Origin: Gloeobacter violaceus PCC 7421 | Lineage (GTDB): Bacteria; Cyanobacteriota; Cyanobacteriia; Gloeobacterales; Gloeobacteraceae | Length of the DNA stretch: 64,000 nucleotides | Direction: 5' to 3' | Assembly (NCBI RefSeq): GCF_000011385.1 | Contig: NC_005125.1 | Coordinates: forward strand, 1,364,001-1,428,000 | Shown: positions 1-8,999 of the stretch, piece after piece | Numbering within the stretch: position 1 is the first letter of the stretch | Layout: each line of letters starts with the position of its first letter | Made by a program: the position numbers and the translations under genes | Notes under the pieces: model-generated | Told to the model about the DNA's origin: nothing | The model's input: only the letters and a program-made list of their open reading frames with translations | Databases searched by the model: none

Positions 1-96
1 CCTGGTCGCACCGCCGGGCCATGATGGCGATCAAGGTTTTTGCGGCGGGCGCCGCGTCAATGTAGTGAGACTCCGTTATTGCGTCAGGAGAGCATC

Positions 97-735
97 ATGC
101 AGGTGATTTCGGTCAATGTCGGATTGCCCCGGCAAGTCGAATGGCGGGGCAGACAGGTACTTACCGGTATCTTCAAAGCACCGGTGGCCGGGCGGGTGGC
201 GGTGCGCCCGCTGAACCTGGATGGGGATGGCCAGGCGGATCTGAGTGTGCACGGGGGGGTGGATAAGGCGGTGTACGCCTATCCGGCAGAACACTACGAT
301 TACTGGCAGCACGAGCGCAACGGCCAGGTACTGACCTGGGGAATGTTCGGCGAGAACCTGACCACCAGCGGACTGTCGGAAGCGGATGTGCACGTGGGGG
401 ACCGTTTCCGCATCGGCACTGTTGAAGTCGTTGTAACCCAGCCGCGCCTACCCTGCTACAAGCTCGGCATCCGCTTCGCAGATCCGGGGATCATCGGGAA
501 ATTCCTGGCGAGCGGCCGGACAGGCTTTTACTTCGCGGTCGAAAAAGCGGGTGAGGTGGGTACGGGCGATGCCGTCGAGCGCGTGTACACGGACGAGCGG
601 CAGGTCAGCATTGCCGATTTTGTGCGGCTCTATGCCAAGGGCGAATCGGAAGCGCATCTGTTGGAGCGCCTGCTGCAGATCGAGGCTTTGCCTGAAAGCT
701 GGCGGGAGTATTTTGCTCGGCGATTTTCTGTCTAG
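97..735 (+). CDS. MOSC domain protein, YiiM-like
   Basis: The 212-residue protein starts at an ATG preceded by AGGAG; the open frame extends further upstream but without a comparable ribosome site. It has the MOSC beta-strand core: an HGGVDKAVYAYP stretch in the N-terminal third, a WGMFGENLTT segment, and QPRLPCYKLG carrying the Cys that in this family receives or binds sulfur or molybdenum cofactor. The C-terminal tail is helical, as in YiiM proteins, which reduce N-hydroxylated compounds with a molybdenum cofactor. No redox partner domain is fused. The 96 bases before it show no recognisable gene. The family call is firm; the substrate is unknown. Confidence 0.88.
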   Translation: MQVISVNVGLPRQVEWRGRQVLTGIFKAPVAGRVAVRPLNLDGDGQADLSVHGGVDKAVYAYPAEHYDYWQHERNGQVLTWGMFGENLTTSGLSEADVHVGDRFRIGTVEVVVTQPRLPCYKLGIRFADPGIIGKFLASGRTGFYFAVEKAGEVGTGDAVERVYTDERQVSIADFVRLYAKGESEAHLLERLLQIEALPESWREYFARRFSV

Positions 736-814
736 AGCGCATGGAGGGGAAAACCTCAACCTATTGAGTATCTATACCTGGACTCCTTGCCAGGACACCT
801 CCGAGGCTCTCAAA

Positions 815-1339
815 ATGTCCGGTCGGCAGAATGTGTTGGTTCTTGCGCTGGGGTGGGCCTGTGTGCATTTGCTGCTCTTTACGATGCCGTCCGTGGCAGG
901 GGCAAACCCACTTCCCGGTCCTGTCATCAAGATAGACAACTCCGCAAACCTCGCACGGCTTTACGACCACCTTGGGTCGCTCGTACGCCGTTTCGACGAA
1001 AGCAGGATCGTCTCCCGGTGGACGTTGGGGGGTGGCCCGGCTGTGCATCTGGCCGTATCCACCTGGCCATATGTAACGTTTGACTGCTACCTTGTCCGCC
1101 TCGATGTCGAGCGCAAGGGATGGGAAACGCTCGCGGGCACAGATCGCACTCGCCTGCTCGAAAATGTCCATTCGCAGCTATACAATTACGACAGCAGGCG
1201 GCCTGCCTACCAAAATGTCGCATTTGCCGTCTTGATCGCCGATCTGGAAACTGCGCAGGTCATAGCACAAATCGCCGACACTGAACAACGGACTCGCTGC
1301 GCGGGGGTGTGGGGCCAGTACCGGTTTTCGATTCCGTAG
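815..1339 (+). CDS. Hypothetical secreted protein
   Basis: This 174-residue protein begins with a hydrophobic signal-peptide-like segment (residues 5-28, ending near VAGANP), so it is probably exported to the periplasm. The ATG has a GAGG about nine bases upstream. The remainder mixes hydrophilic and beta-rich segments (SRWTLGGGPAVHLAVSTWPY) with two to three Cys residues that could form a disulfide. I do not recognise a family. It follows the MOSC gene by 79 bases on the same strand but need not be functionally linked. Confidence 0.55.
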   Translation: MSGRQNVLVLALGWACVHLLLFTMPSVAGANPLPGPVIKIDNSANLARLYDHLGSLVRRFDESRIVSRWTLGGGPAVHLAVSTWPYVTFDCYLVRLDVERKGWETLAGTDRTRLLENVHSQLYNYDSRRPAYQNVAFAVLIADLETAQVIAQIADTEQRTRCAGVWGQYRFSIP

Positions 1340-1459
1340 GCATCCTGTGCTGCACAATGCCCGACAGCGGAGCTTCCACCTGTGCCCGCCATACTGCCCC
1401 CTGCGAGCGCTCAGCCCCGCTAGGATTGGACCACGACGCCATTAGCAAGGATTCGATCG

Positions 1460-2116
1460 ATGAGCGTGACGCTGCAGCTAAAGCAGGTGCAGGTGCAACC
1501 GGGACAGCGGCTGGTGCTCGAAGAGGTGAGCTGGCAGCAGTTCGAGGACATTCTCGAAGAACTGGGAGATCACCGGGGTTCCAGGCTGACCTATAGCGAC
1601 GGGACGTTGGAGATTCGTATGCCGTTGCCGGAACACGAAAAAAACAAAGTTATCCTGGGCGATCTGGTCAAAGTGCTGTTGGACGAACTGGAAATCGATT
1701 ACGTCTCCTTCGGCTCTACCACGTTCAAGCGGCGGGATCTTGCCAAGGGCTTCGAGCCGGACGATTGTTTTTACATCCGCAACTTTGCTGCGATGGTCGG
1801 CAAACAGTGCCTGGACCTCGGGCGAGATCCGCCCCCCGAGCTCTCGATTGAAGTCGATGTCACCTCCCGCACCCAACTCGATGTGTACCGTGCCCTGGGG
1901 GTGCCCGAACTGTGGCGTCTGGAGGCGGGGCGGTTGCGCATCGACGTGCTACGGGAGGGCGAGTATATCGAGGTAGAACAAAGCCCCACTTTCCCGGACC
2001 TGCCGCTCAAGGAAAACCTGTCCCGGTTTTTGGCCATGGCCCAGAGTGAAGGACCGCGTCTGGCCCTCAAAGCCTTCCGCCAATGGGTGCGCGGGCAAAT
2101 CGCCGGTCAAGACTAA
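1460..2116 (+). CDS. Uma2 (DUF820) family endonuclease-like protein
   Basis: The 218-residue protein has the Uma2 fold pattern: N-terminal W(Q)QFEDIL and RLTYSDGTLEIRMP, then the PD-(D/E)XK-type core FEPDDCFYI followed by PPPELSIEVDVTSR and a YRALGVPELWRL segment. The Asp and Glu-x-Asp pair are the expected metal ligands. Uma2 proteins are strongly expanded in cyanobacteria, usually as single genes of unknown role. No partner gene is adjacent. Two more members lie in this window at 8168 and 58093. Confidence 0.9.
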   Translation: MSVTLQLKQVQVQPGQRLVLEEVSWQQFEDILEELGDHRGSRLTYSDGTLEIRMPLPEHEKNKVILGDLVKVLLDELEIDYVSFGSTTFKRRDLAKGFEPDDCFYIRNFAAMVGKQCLDLGRDPPPELSIEVDVTSRTQLDVYRALGVPELWRLEAGRLRIDVLREGEYIEVEQSPTFPDLPLKENLSRFLAMAQSEGPRLALKAFRQWVRGQIAGQD

Positions 2117-2174
2117 GTAAGCATTGCAAAACGCATAGCTAAATATTTCTAAATTTTGGGAAGCGTGCGCAACG

Positions 2175-2284
2175 AAAAGGGCCGACTTGAACCTGTCTGG
2201 GATGATTGCACCGGTGCCCCGTTCACCACGCGTGTACACGTTGACGGGGACCGGAGGCTCAAGTTTAATTAGAACGGCCCTTTT
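2175..2284 (+). promoter_or_regulatory. Long folded leader hairpin upstream of efp
   Basis: About 110 bases immediately before efp can fold into one extended hairpin. The base is a 10-bp perfect stem (2175-2184 with 2275-2284, AAAAGGGCCG/CGGCCCTTTT). The next stem is 2185-2194 with 2255-2264, broken by one A.C mismatch. The distal stem is 2211-2222 with 2244-2254, five plus six pairs around one bulged G. A self-complementary CGTGTACACG sits in the terminal loop. The structure ends 14 bases before the efp ATG. It could be a cis-regulatory leader, a processed small RNA or a palindromic mobile repeat. Confidence 0.6.
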
Positions 2285-2298
2285 ACCCCGGCGTATTC

Positions 2299-2862
2299 AT
2301 GATCTCAAGCAACGATTTTCGAACCGGCACCACCATCGAACTCGATGGCCAGGTCTGGCGGGTGATCGAATTCTTGCACGTCAAACCGGGCAAGGGATCG
2401 GCCTTCGTGCGCACCAAGCTCAAAAACGTCATGACCGGCAACGTCAACGAACGGACCTTCAGAGCCGGCGAGACGCTGCCCCAGGCGGTGGTCGAAAAGC
2501 GCGACATGCAGTTTGTCTACCCCCAGGGCGACAACGAGTACGTCTTCATGGACATGGAATCTTATGAGCAAGAAGCGCTCACCCGCGAGACGCTCGGCGA
2601 CGGCGCCAAATACCTCAAAGAGGGCATGAGCGTCTCGATTCTCAAGTGGCAGGAACGGGTGATCGGCGTCGATTTGCCCAACACGGTCGTCCTCCAAGTG
2701 GTCGAGACCGACCCGGGCGTCAAGGGCGACACCGCCCAGGGCGGCACCAAGCCCGCCAAAGTCGAGACCGGTGCTGAGGTTATGGTGCCTCTATTTATCA
2801 CCATTGGCGAGAAAATCAAAATCGACACCCGCGACAACTCTTACCTCGGCCGGGAAAACTGA
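2299..2862 (+). CDS. efp: Translation elongation factor P
   Basis: EF-P binds between the ribosomal P and E sites and relieves stalling at proline stretches. The 187-residue length and all three beta-barrel domains are as expected. The KOW-like N-terminal domain ends in the conserved loop VKPGKGSAF, with Lys32 at the tip that is modified in some bacteria. The C-terminal OB domain ends [18 protein letters not shown]. No EpmA/EpmB-type modification gene is seen nearby. The gene precedes accB with an eight-base gap, an arrangement conserved in cyanobacteria, and lies just after the folded leader. Confidence 0.98.
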   Translation: MISSNDFRTGTTIELDGQVWRVIEFLHVKPGKGSAFVRTKLKNVMTGNVNERTFRAGETLPQAVVEKRDMQFVYPQGDNEYVFMDMESYEQEALTRETLGDGAKYLKEGMSVSILKWQERVIGVDLPNTVVLQVVETDPGVKGDTAQGGTKPAKVETGAEVMVPLFITIGEKIKIDTRDNSYLGREN

Positions 2863-2870
2863 GACCGCCT

Positions 2871-3344
2871 GTGAACATCGATCTTTCCGAAATCCGCGAG
2901 CTGCTCGCCATCCTCAACCAGACGGATGTGACCGAACTGACCATCGAAGCGGAGGGCTTTCGCCTGTCCATCCGCAAGGAAAGCGGCAAGACCGTCGTCC
3001 AGACCGGGGTGGGCAGTCCACCGGCCCCGGTCGCCCCGGCGGCACCCGTGGTAAACGAGGCGCCGGCCCCACCCCCTGCACCCCCCGCCACACCCGATCG
3101 ACCGACGATCGACGTGGTGTCCCCGATGGTCGGCACGTTCTACCGCGCTCCATCGCCGGACGCCGCCAACTTCGTGGAGGTGGGCGATGTCGTGCGCGTC
3201 GGTCAGACCGTCTGCATCATCGAGGCGATGAAGTTGATGAACACCATCGACAGCGAGGCCGCCGGCCGCGTGGTCGAGATTCTGGTCGAAAACGGCGAAC
3301 CGATCGAATACGGCCAGAAGCTGATGCGCCTGGAGCCGGTCTAG
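2871..3344 (+). CDS. accB: Biotin carboxyl carrier protein of acetyl-CoA carboxylase
   Basis: AccB carries biotin between the carboxylase and transferase halves of acetyl-CoA carboxylase in fatty acid synthesis. The start is a GTG eight bases after the efp stop. Residues 1-45 form the conserved N-terminal region, residues 48-78 a flexible Pro/Ala linker, and residues 80-157 the biotinyl domain, with the attachment site EAMKLMN at Lys121. The 157-residue length is typical. The 3' end overlaps the converging DUF6761 gene by four bases. Confidence 0.97.
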   Translation: MNIDLSEIRELLAILNQTDVTELTIEAEGFRLSIRKESGKTVVQTGVGSPPAPVAPAAPVVNEAPAPPPAPPATPDRPTIDVVSPMVGTFYRAPSPDAANFVEVGDVVRVGQTVCIIEAMKLMNTIDSEAAGRVVEILVENGEPIEYGQKLMRLEPV

Positions 3345-3595
3345 GATCGCTCCTCTTCGGGCTGGGGCCGCAGTTCCGGCGGCTCGAGATTGTCGGAGTT
3401 GGCCAGGAAGCCCCTTATCTCCTGCTCCAGCCGCATGATCTGCGTGGGATCGAGTTCTTGGCCGTAGCGCAGGGCAGTGATGAAGCCCTCGGAAAACAGG
3501 CGCAACTCCTCGCTGCGGTAGCGACGGCGCCACAGTTCTACCAGGGTGTCGGACAGCCGCTGGTAGTAGCGAATGGTTTTGGGGTCTTGCAACAT
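3341..3595 (-). CDS. DUF6761-like small cyanobacterial protein
   Basis: This 84-residue helical protein reads MLQDPKTIRYYQRLSDTLVE at its start, which matches my memory of the cyanobacterial DUF6761 family. It is rich in Arg/Glu with no membrane segment or signal peptide, and has an acidic Pro-rich tail (EPPELRPQPEEERS). Its function is unknown. Its stop overlaps the accB stop by four bases in convergent orientation. Confidence 0.7.
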   Translation of the reverse strand: MLQDPKTIRYYQRLSDTLVELWRRRYRSEELRLFSEGFITALRYGQELDPTQIMRLEQEIRGFLANSDNLEPPELRPQPEEERS

Positions 3596-3670
3596 GGTGA
3601 TTCCAGAAGATGCCGCTCACGACGATCGTTGCACCAAGCGGCACCGGCGGCAACCGGTTGTAAACAATTT

Positions 3671-4915
3671 CTAAGGCCCATCGAGTCGGGGAGGCCAGCT
3701 GCTGCGCGCTTCGACGACCCGCTCAGCCGGATACCAGCGCGAGCGCAACCGGCCCACCAGGTACAGCGAGCCGGTGACTACGACAATCTGGTCGGGTTGG
3801 CGCCGGTGCAGAGCGAATGCCAGGGCGGCTTCCGGGTTCGGGGCCGGTTCGACGCGCTCGAACCACTCCTGTGCCTGTCGGGTCAGTTCTGCGAGATCCG
3901 TGGGGAGTTTGCCGGGTACCTCGATCGGGCACAGTACGAGCGTGCGGGCCAACCGCGAGAGAATCTTGAGCATCGGGCGGTGCGACTTGCCTGCAAGGGC
4001 GCCGAACAGGACGACCGCCGGTCTGCCGTGCAGCTGACGAACCAGATAGGCCAGCTTCTCGGGGTTATGGGCGCCGTCCAGCCAGACCCACTGCTGCACC
4101 CCCATCGGCTCCAGCCTGCCGGGTAGGCGAACTGCCTGCGGGGGCAGGCGTGGGGCAGGCGTCCCCCGGCAAACTTCAAAAAGCGCCCCGGCAAGGGCGG
4201 CGTTGTCGGCGGGTGTGCAACGCACCGGCGCTCCGTAGCTGGCCGCCTCTCGTTGAATGATTTGTAAGGGTAAACCGCGGGCGGCGGTTACTACCGGCGC
4301 GGCGCTCTTGATGAGACCCGCTTTTTGCCAGGCGATATCTGCAAGGGTCGGCCCGAGTAACGCGACATGGTCGAGGCCCACGGTCGTAATGGCCACTGCC
4401 CGAGCTGCGAGGGCGTTGACCGGGTCGAAGCGACCGCCGCAACCCACCTCGAAGACGCCCACTTGCGCTCCGTGTCGCCGCATCGCCTCGGCCGCCAGTA
4501 CCAGCGAGACAGCCCCATAGCGCCGCCGCAGGTGGGCCGGATCGCGCCACGCTTCCAAATGGGGCCAGATCCATTCCACTAGTTCGGCAAATTCTGCCCC
4601 GCCGATGTATTGGCCGTCCAGGCGAATCTTTTCGGTGGCCACCTGCAGGTAGGGCGAGGTGTGCAGGCCGACGCGCACCCCCGCCCGCTCGCAATGGGCG
4701 GCGAGCCCGGTCGCCACCGAACCCTTGCCGCTGGTGCCCCCCACCAGCACGCACTCCATCGTCCGATCCGGAGCGCCGACCCTGTCGAGCAGGGCACGGG
4801 TCCCAGCGACCAGTTCGGCGCCCCCCACCGCCGCGGGCTGCAGGCGGCTATTGCCTACCAGCAGCGATTCGAGCCGCCGGTTCGCCTCGGCGTACAAAGC
4901 GAAAGTACCGGCCAA
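3671..4915 (-). CDS. folC: Folylpolyglutamate synthase / dihydrofolate synthase
   Basis: FolC adds glutamate to dihydropteroate or folate with ATP. The 414-residue protein has the Mur-ligase-like P-loop GGTSGKGSV, the folate-site stretch LHTSPYLQVATEKIRLDG, the central-domain GGRFDPVNA and TTVGLDHVALLG segments, and the C-terminal-domain LDGAHNPEK. I place the start at a TTG (4915) rather than the longer ATG-initiated frame, because GGAGG lies seven bases upstream and the preceding gene stops only two bases before it, implying coupled translation. The longer version would add 25 low-complexity residues. Confidence 0.93.
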   Translation of the reverse strand: MAGTFALYAEANRRLESLLVGNSRLQPAAVGGAELVAGTRALLDRVGAPDRTMECVLVGGTSGKGSVATGLAAHCERAGVRVGLHTSPYLQVATEKIRLDGQYIGGAEFAELVEWIWPHLEAWRDPAHLRRRYGAVSLVLAAEAMRRHGAQVGVFEVGCGGRFDPVNALAARAVAITTVGLDHVALLGPTLADIAWQKAGLIKSAAPVVTAARGLPLQIIQREAASYGAPVRCTPADNAALAGALFEVCRGTPAPRLPPQAVRLPGRLEPMGVQQWVWLDGAHNPEKLAYLVRQLHGRPAVVLFGALAGKSHRPMLKILSRLARTLVLCPIEVPGKLPTDLAELTRQAQEWFERVEPAPNPEAALAFALHRRQPDQIVVVTGSLYLVGRLRSRWYPAERVVEARSSWPPRLDGP

Positions 4916-4916
4916 A

Positions 4917-5423
4917 TTACGCCTCCTCGACGGCGCGGCTGAGGGCCAGATCCGACTCCCAGTAGCCGAAGCAGACTTTCTCGCTCGCAACAGCCAGAAA
5001 ATGGCGCTCGCACTGCAAGGTCAACTGCATCCAGAAGTGCATCAGTTCTTCTTCGCGCACGATGAGCGGGTAGAGCCCTTCTCCGACCATCACCTGCAAA
5101 TAGTTGTCCTCGGTGAGCAGATTCTCGAAGCGCACCAAGCCGCCGTAGCCGTGCTGGTCGACGTCCATTGCGAGCCTGCGGCCGTGTTCATCGAACTCGG
5201 GGGTGATCACCAGCCCAATGGCAGGGGGCTGCTCGCTCAGCACATGGAGCCTTTCGGCGCCGTCGCGCAGCTGCTGCGCCTCGGCGGGGGAGCAATAGAC
5301 GATCTCCGCCCACAGCAGCACCCCTTCGCGCCAGCGCGTGCGCGGCGGCAGGGTAGTCGCCTCACCGCGCTCGCGCCGGGAGCGCAACTCAAATTGCAGT
5401 TTTTGGGTGGCGGACGGGTGCAT
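4917..5423 (-). CDS. Conserved hypothetical protein upstream of folC
   Basis: A 168-residue soluble protein beginning MHPSATQKLQFELRSRRE. It contains TRWREGVLLWAEIVYCSPAE, a predicted beta-rich middle with FDEHGRRLAMDVDQHGYGG, and a C-terminal FWMQLTLQCERHFL helix. There is no signal peptide or membrane segment. I do not recognise a named domain. Its last codons contain the ribosome site for folC, so the two are probably co-translated. The frame stays open much further upstream on the minus strand, but there it lies antisense to the ABC gene and is spurious. Confidence 0.6.
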   Translation of the reverse strand: MHPSATQKLQFELRSRRERGEATTLPPRTRWREGVLLWAEIVYCSPAEAQQLRDGAERLHVLSEQPPAIGLVITPEFDEHGRRLAMDVDQHGYGGLVRFENLLTEDNYLQVMVGEGLYPLIVREEELMHFWMQLTLQCERHFLAVASEKVCFGYWESDLALSRAVEEA

Positions 5424-5501
5424 GGCGAGCCGGTCCTTCGGCTTTCTGGGATCTATGCTGTTTGAATTGGCCGAACATTTCCAGAAAATTCGGAGGGTCA
5501 G

Positions 5502-6590
5502 GTGGGTCAAGTAGAACTGTCCGGCGTCGGTAAGCGCTTCGAGCAGTACACGGCACTGCAACGGATCGATCTTGACATTGCCCCCGGCGAATTGTTGGTG
5601 CTGGTGGGACCGAGCGGCTGCGGCAAATCGACCCTGCTGCGCACGATCGCCGGACTGGAGACCATCGACGCAGGCGAGATGCGCATCGGCGGCCGACTGG
5701 TGGCCGGGGCAAAAGCCTTTGTGCCCGCCCGCGAACGCGACGTGGCCATGGTGTTTCAAAATTATGCGCTCTATCCGCACATGAGCGTTGCCGACAACCT
5801 CGCCTTCGGTCTGCGCATGCGTGGGGTAGCTTCCGAGGATCGCCGCCACAAAGTGCGGGAGATGGCCAAGTTGCTGGGCCTTGAAGCACTCCTGGACCGC
5901 AAGCCCGCCCAACTGTCGGGCGGTCAGCAGCAGCGCGTCGCGGTCGGTCGCGCGCTGGTGCGCGACCCGCAGGTGTTCTTGCTGGACGAACCGCTCTCGA
6001 ACCTGGATACCGAACTGCGAAACCAGACGCGCAGCGAACTGAAGCGCCTGCACCAGCGCCTGTCGACGACAATGATCTACGTCACTCACGATCAAGTGGA
6101 GGCGATGACCCTGGCGGACCGCATCGCCGTGATGGAAAAGGGCCACCTGCGGCAGGTGGGCACCCCCGAGCAGATCTACGCCGAGCCCGAAAACGTCATG
6201 GTCGCCCAGTTTTTGGGCCACCCGCCTATGAACCTGTTCGAAATCGTGCGCGGTGGGCACAGCTGGTTGTGGCAGGGAGAAGCGCTTGCCCTTCCCGAAG
6301 CCGCCCAGGCCCGGTTGAAGCAATGTACGAGCGAACAGGTTCGGCTTGGGGTGCGACCGGAGGCTATCTGTCCCCATCCAGAAGCGGCGATGCCTCGGGG
6401 AAAATTCACCGTCGAACTTATCGAGCCTCTCGGAAACGAAACGATCGTGTTCGGTTCACTAGGTGGCGTCCAGGCGAGCCTGCGCACCCCGGGTTCCGTT
6501 GATTGGCGCAGCGGCGATTCGATCCCCGTCGGTCTGGACCTTGCGGGGGCGGTGCTCTTCGACCCGGCAAGCGGCGAGCGGCTGCGCTGA
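5502..6590 (+). CDS. ABC transporter ATP-binding protein, MalK/UgpC type
   Basis: This 362-residue cytoplasmic ATPase would energise a sugar or glycerol-phosphate type importer. Walker A is GPSGCGKST (residues 36-44), the Q-loop lies in VFQNYALYPHMSV, the signature is LSGGQQQR, Walker B is VFLLDEPLSNLD and the switch is VTHDQ. After residue about 235 comes the MalK-type regulatory OB domain. The start is GTG with GGAGG upstream. No permease or binding-protein gene is adjacent, so it probably serves membrane components encoded elsewhere, as shared MalK/MsmK-like ATPases do. Confidence 0.92.
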   Translation: MGQVELSGVGKRFEQYTALQRIDLDIAPGELLVLVGPSGCGKSTLLRTIAGLETIDAGEMRIGGRLVAGAKAFVPARERDVAMVFQNYALYPHMSVADNLAFGLRMRGVASEDRRHKVREMAKLLGLEALLDRKPAQLSGGQQQRVAVGRALVRDPQVFLLDEPLSNLDTELRNQTRSELKRLHQRLSTTMIYVTHDQVEAMTLADRIAVMEKGHLRQVGTPEQIYAEPENVMVAQFLGHPPMNLFEIVRGGHSWLWQGEALALPEAAQARLKQCTSEQVRLGVRPEAICPHPEAAMPRGKFTVELIEPLGNETIVFGSLGGVQASLRTPGSVDWRSGDSIPVGLDLAGAVLFDPASGERLR

Positions 6591-6647
6591 TCCCGGTGCG
6601 CGGGCCGCGTAAGATAAATGGGTTCCGTAGCGCAAAGGATGTGAGCA

Positions 6648-8021
6648 ATGGCCGATGTGGTGCTCATCTACCCTTATGTTCACCGCGAGGCCACCGGCCG
6701 CAAACTCTGGCTCTTTCCGCCTTTGGGTCAGGGTTTCATCGCCGCCCATCTGCGCGCTCTGGGTCATAGCGTTCGGTTTCTCGACTGCACCTTTCGCGGT
6801 ATCGACTGGGCGATCGCCGAAGCGGCGGCCGAGCAACCGCTGGTGGTCGGCGTCTACTGCATGGTGACAATGCACGAGGACGCCCTTGCCATCGTCCGGG
6901 GGCTGCGATCGTCATTGGGTGATCGTGCGCTGTTAGTGGCTGGAGGGCCGATGCCCTCGGGTAAGCCTCAGACGTTTTTGCCCGCCTTCGACGCGGTGAT
7001 GCGCGGCGAGGGGGAGCTGGTGTGGGAAGCGCTGGTGGCCTGCCTCAAGGACCGTCGCCCGTACAAGCAACTTGAAGGGATCTGCACCCTCGATCCGACC
7101 GGTGCTTTGACGGGCAACACCAAAGCGCCTTTGATCCCCAAGGAGGTGCTCACCCGACTGCCGATGCCCGCCCGGGATCTGTTTGACCACGAGCGCTACC
7201 AGGCGTACTGGCGCTCCACCTTCGGCTACACCCAGACGCCGGTCTTCACCGCCCGGGGCTGTCCCTACGGCTGCGAGTACTGCGATCAGCCCATTTTTGG
7301 GGCGACCTACCGCGAGCACACCGTCGAGCAGGTCATGGAAGATATCGAAAATGCCCTCGCGGCCGGTTACAGCCACATCTGGTTTTCCGACGATATCTTC
7401 ATGCTCAACTGGCAGCGGGCGCTCAAAATTTGCGACGAGATCCACCGGCGCGGCCTCAAATTCAAGTGGGACTGCCTGGGACGGGTGGATGTGCAGCGCA
7501 AAGTCTTCGCCCGCATGGCCGCGGCCGGCTGCGAGCGGATCTTTTTTGGCATCGAGTCTGGAAGCCCCCGAGTGCTGAGACAGATGGGCAAGCGCTTCAG
7601 CCCCCAGGATGTGCGACAGGCCATTCAGGACGCCAACAGCGTCGGTATCCGGGCGGCGGCTTTTTTCCAGATAGGCTACCCGGGCGAGCGCACCGAGGAT
7701 ATCCTCGCCACACTCCAATTTATTCCGACACTGCCGCTCGATTACTTGAGCTTCACGATCACCTATCCGCTGCCGGGCACGAAGCTCTTTGACCGGGTAG
7801 TCTCGGAGGGACGGCTCAGCCCCGAGGAGCAGGCCGAGTGGAAGCGCGCCGGTCACAACGTGCTCACCTACAAAGCCGATCACTCCCAACTGAAATTGCG
7901 CTCAGCCATCTACGCCGCCCGCGCCCGCTTTCTGGCCGAAAAGCATCTGGGTTGGCTGGGCAAAACCCTGGGACCGGCCATCACCCACAGCGCCAGCCTC
8001 GCCATCGCCCGCATGGCTTGA
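6648..8021 (+). CDS. B12-binding domain radical SAM protein
   Basis: The 457-residue protein has an N-terminal cobalamin-binding-like Rossmann domain (residues 1-140; LFPPLGQGFIAAHLRALGH) and a radical SAM core with the 4Fe-4S cluster motif CPYGCEYC (Cys205, Cys209, Cys212). The core is followed by IWFSDDIFMLN, FFGIESGSPRVL and QIGYPGERTEDI. This layout is shared with BchE, HpnJ-like and methyltransferase members. There is no clear hopanoid or bacteriochlorophyll context, so the substrate is unknown. It lies 57 bases after the ABC ATPase gene. Confidence 0.88.
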   Translation: MADVVLIYPYVHREATGRKLWLFPPLGQGFIAAHLRALGHSVRFLDCTFRGIDWAIAEAAAEQPLVVGVYCMVTMHEDALAIVRGLRSSLGDRALLVAGGPMPSGKPQTFLPAFDAVMRGEGELVWEALVACLKDRRPYKQLEGICTLDPTGALTGNTKAPLIPKEVLTRLPMPARDLFDHERYQAYWRSTFGYTQTPVFTARGCPYGCEYCDQPIFGATYREHTVEQVMEDIENALAAGYSHIWFSDDIFMLNWQRALKICDEIHRRGLKFKWDCLGRVDVQRKVFARMAAAGCERIFFGIESGSPRVLRQMGKRFSPQDVRQAIQDANSVGIRAAAFFQIGYPGERTEDILATLQFIPTLPLDYLSFTITYPLPGTKLFDRVVSEGRLSPEEQAEWKRAGHNVLTYKADHSQLKLRSAIYAARARFLAEKHLGWLGKTLGPAITHSASLAIARMA

Positions 8022-8167
8022 ACTACGGCAGGATTGCCTGCAATGCAAGCCACCTTTTGTGTCAGTTCCAACTAGGGCAATGGGAAGACTTTGACGTTTG
8101 GCTGATTTTCGTGCACTTCTAGGCCATGTGTTACTATGTCCATATTCTGCGGCCGGGAGGTCTCTCC

Positions 8168-8926
8168 ATGGAAGCTTCAACAGATGAAATGATCGTTGAT
8201 ATCGAAAACCTGGTGACCGAGGATGATGCCCCGGTGGACAATCTTCCTTCCGAGAAGCAGCAACGTTTATTGACCGAACCGCTTTACAGCTGCTGGCATC
8301 CCCAGTTTTCCTTTCTTGCTGCTGCCAACGTCGGTTTGTTCTACGCGGTCCGCCAACCGCCCCTGGTCCCGGATGTCTTCTTGAGCTTGCACGTCGAAAT
8401 TGCTGAGGACTGGTGGCGAAAGCAAAACCGCTCCTATTTTTTCTGGGAATTCGGCAAGCCCCCGGAAGTGGTGATCGAGATAGTTTCCAACACCGTGGGC
8501 AACGAGCGCGGCAGCAAACTGGCTATTTACGCTCAGATGCGTGTGCCGTTTTACGCAATCTATGATCCGCTACAGCAGTTGGGCGGGTCGGTGCTGGAAG
8601 TGTTCGAGCTTTCCGGACTGCACTACCAAAGTCGGCAAAGTGCCTGGTTCGAGGAAGTTGGCCTGGGATTGACCCTCTGGCAGGGAAGGTTTGAAGGCAA
8701 GGAGGACACCTGGCTGCGCTGGTGCGACCGAGACCGGCAGGTGATTGCGACCGGAGCCGAACGCGCCGAGCAAGAACGGCAGCGGGCCGAGCAAGAACGG
8801 CAGCGGGCCGAGCAAGAACGGCAGCGGGCCGAGCGGGCCGAGCAGGAAGTCGCCCAGGAGCGGCGGCGGACTGAAGCGTTGGCCGAGCGGCTTAGGCAAC
8901 TGGGAATCGATCCCGATGCGATCTAG
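8168..8926 (+). CDS. Uma2 family protein with C-terminal coiled-coil repeats
   Basis: A 252-residue Uma2-type protein. Core elements are LVPDVFLSLHVEIAEDWWRK, GKPPEVVIEIVSNT (expected metal ligands) and MRVPFYAIYDP. The last 60 residues are a highly charged coiled coil built from seven-residue units of the form RAEQERQ. The chosen ATG (8168) has GGGAGG six bases upstream; an earlier in-frame ATG at 8126 lacks one. It may pair with partners through the coil; the target is unknown. Confidence 0.85.
   Translation: MEASTDEMIVDIENLVTEDDAPVDNLPSEKQQRLLTEPLYSCWHPQFSFLAAANVGLFYAVRQPPLVPDVFLSLHVEIAEDWWRKQNRSYFFWEFGKPPEVVIEIVSNTVGNERGSKLAIYAQMRVPFYAIYDPLQQLGGSVLEVFELSGLHYQSRQSAWFEEVGLGLTLWQGRFEGKEDTWLRWCDRDRQVIATGAERAEQERQRAEQERQRAEQERQRAERAEQEVAQERRRTEALAERLRQLGIDPDAI
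8768..8830 (+). repeat. Three tandem 21-bp repeats inside the Uma2 gene
   Basis: Three identical 21-bp units, each encoding the heptad EQERQRA, run back to back at 8768-8788, 8789-8809 and 8810-8830. Identity at the DNA level points to recent slippage expansion of the coiled-coil region. Confidence 0.95.
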
Positions 8927-8942
8927 GTGCGAAGGGTGTCTG

Positions 8943-8973
8943 TTCAGAGGGCGCCCACAGGCTCGGGTATAAT
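8943..8973 (+). promoter_or_regulatory. Possible sigma-70 promoter for the outer-membrane barrel gene
   Basis: A perfect TATAAT lies at 8968-8973, 26 bases before the TTG start. The best upstream hexamer is TTCAGA at 8943, with a long 19-base spacer, so the -35 element is weak. Confidence 0.4.
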
Positions 8974-8999
8974 GCCTCTGACCTGGCACTGGTGAAGCT

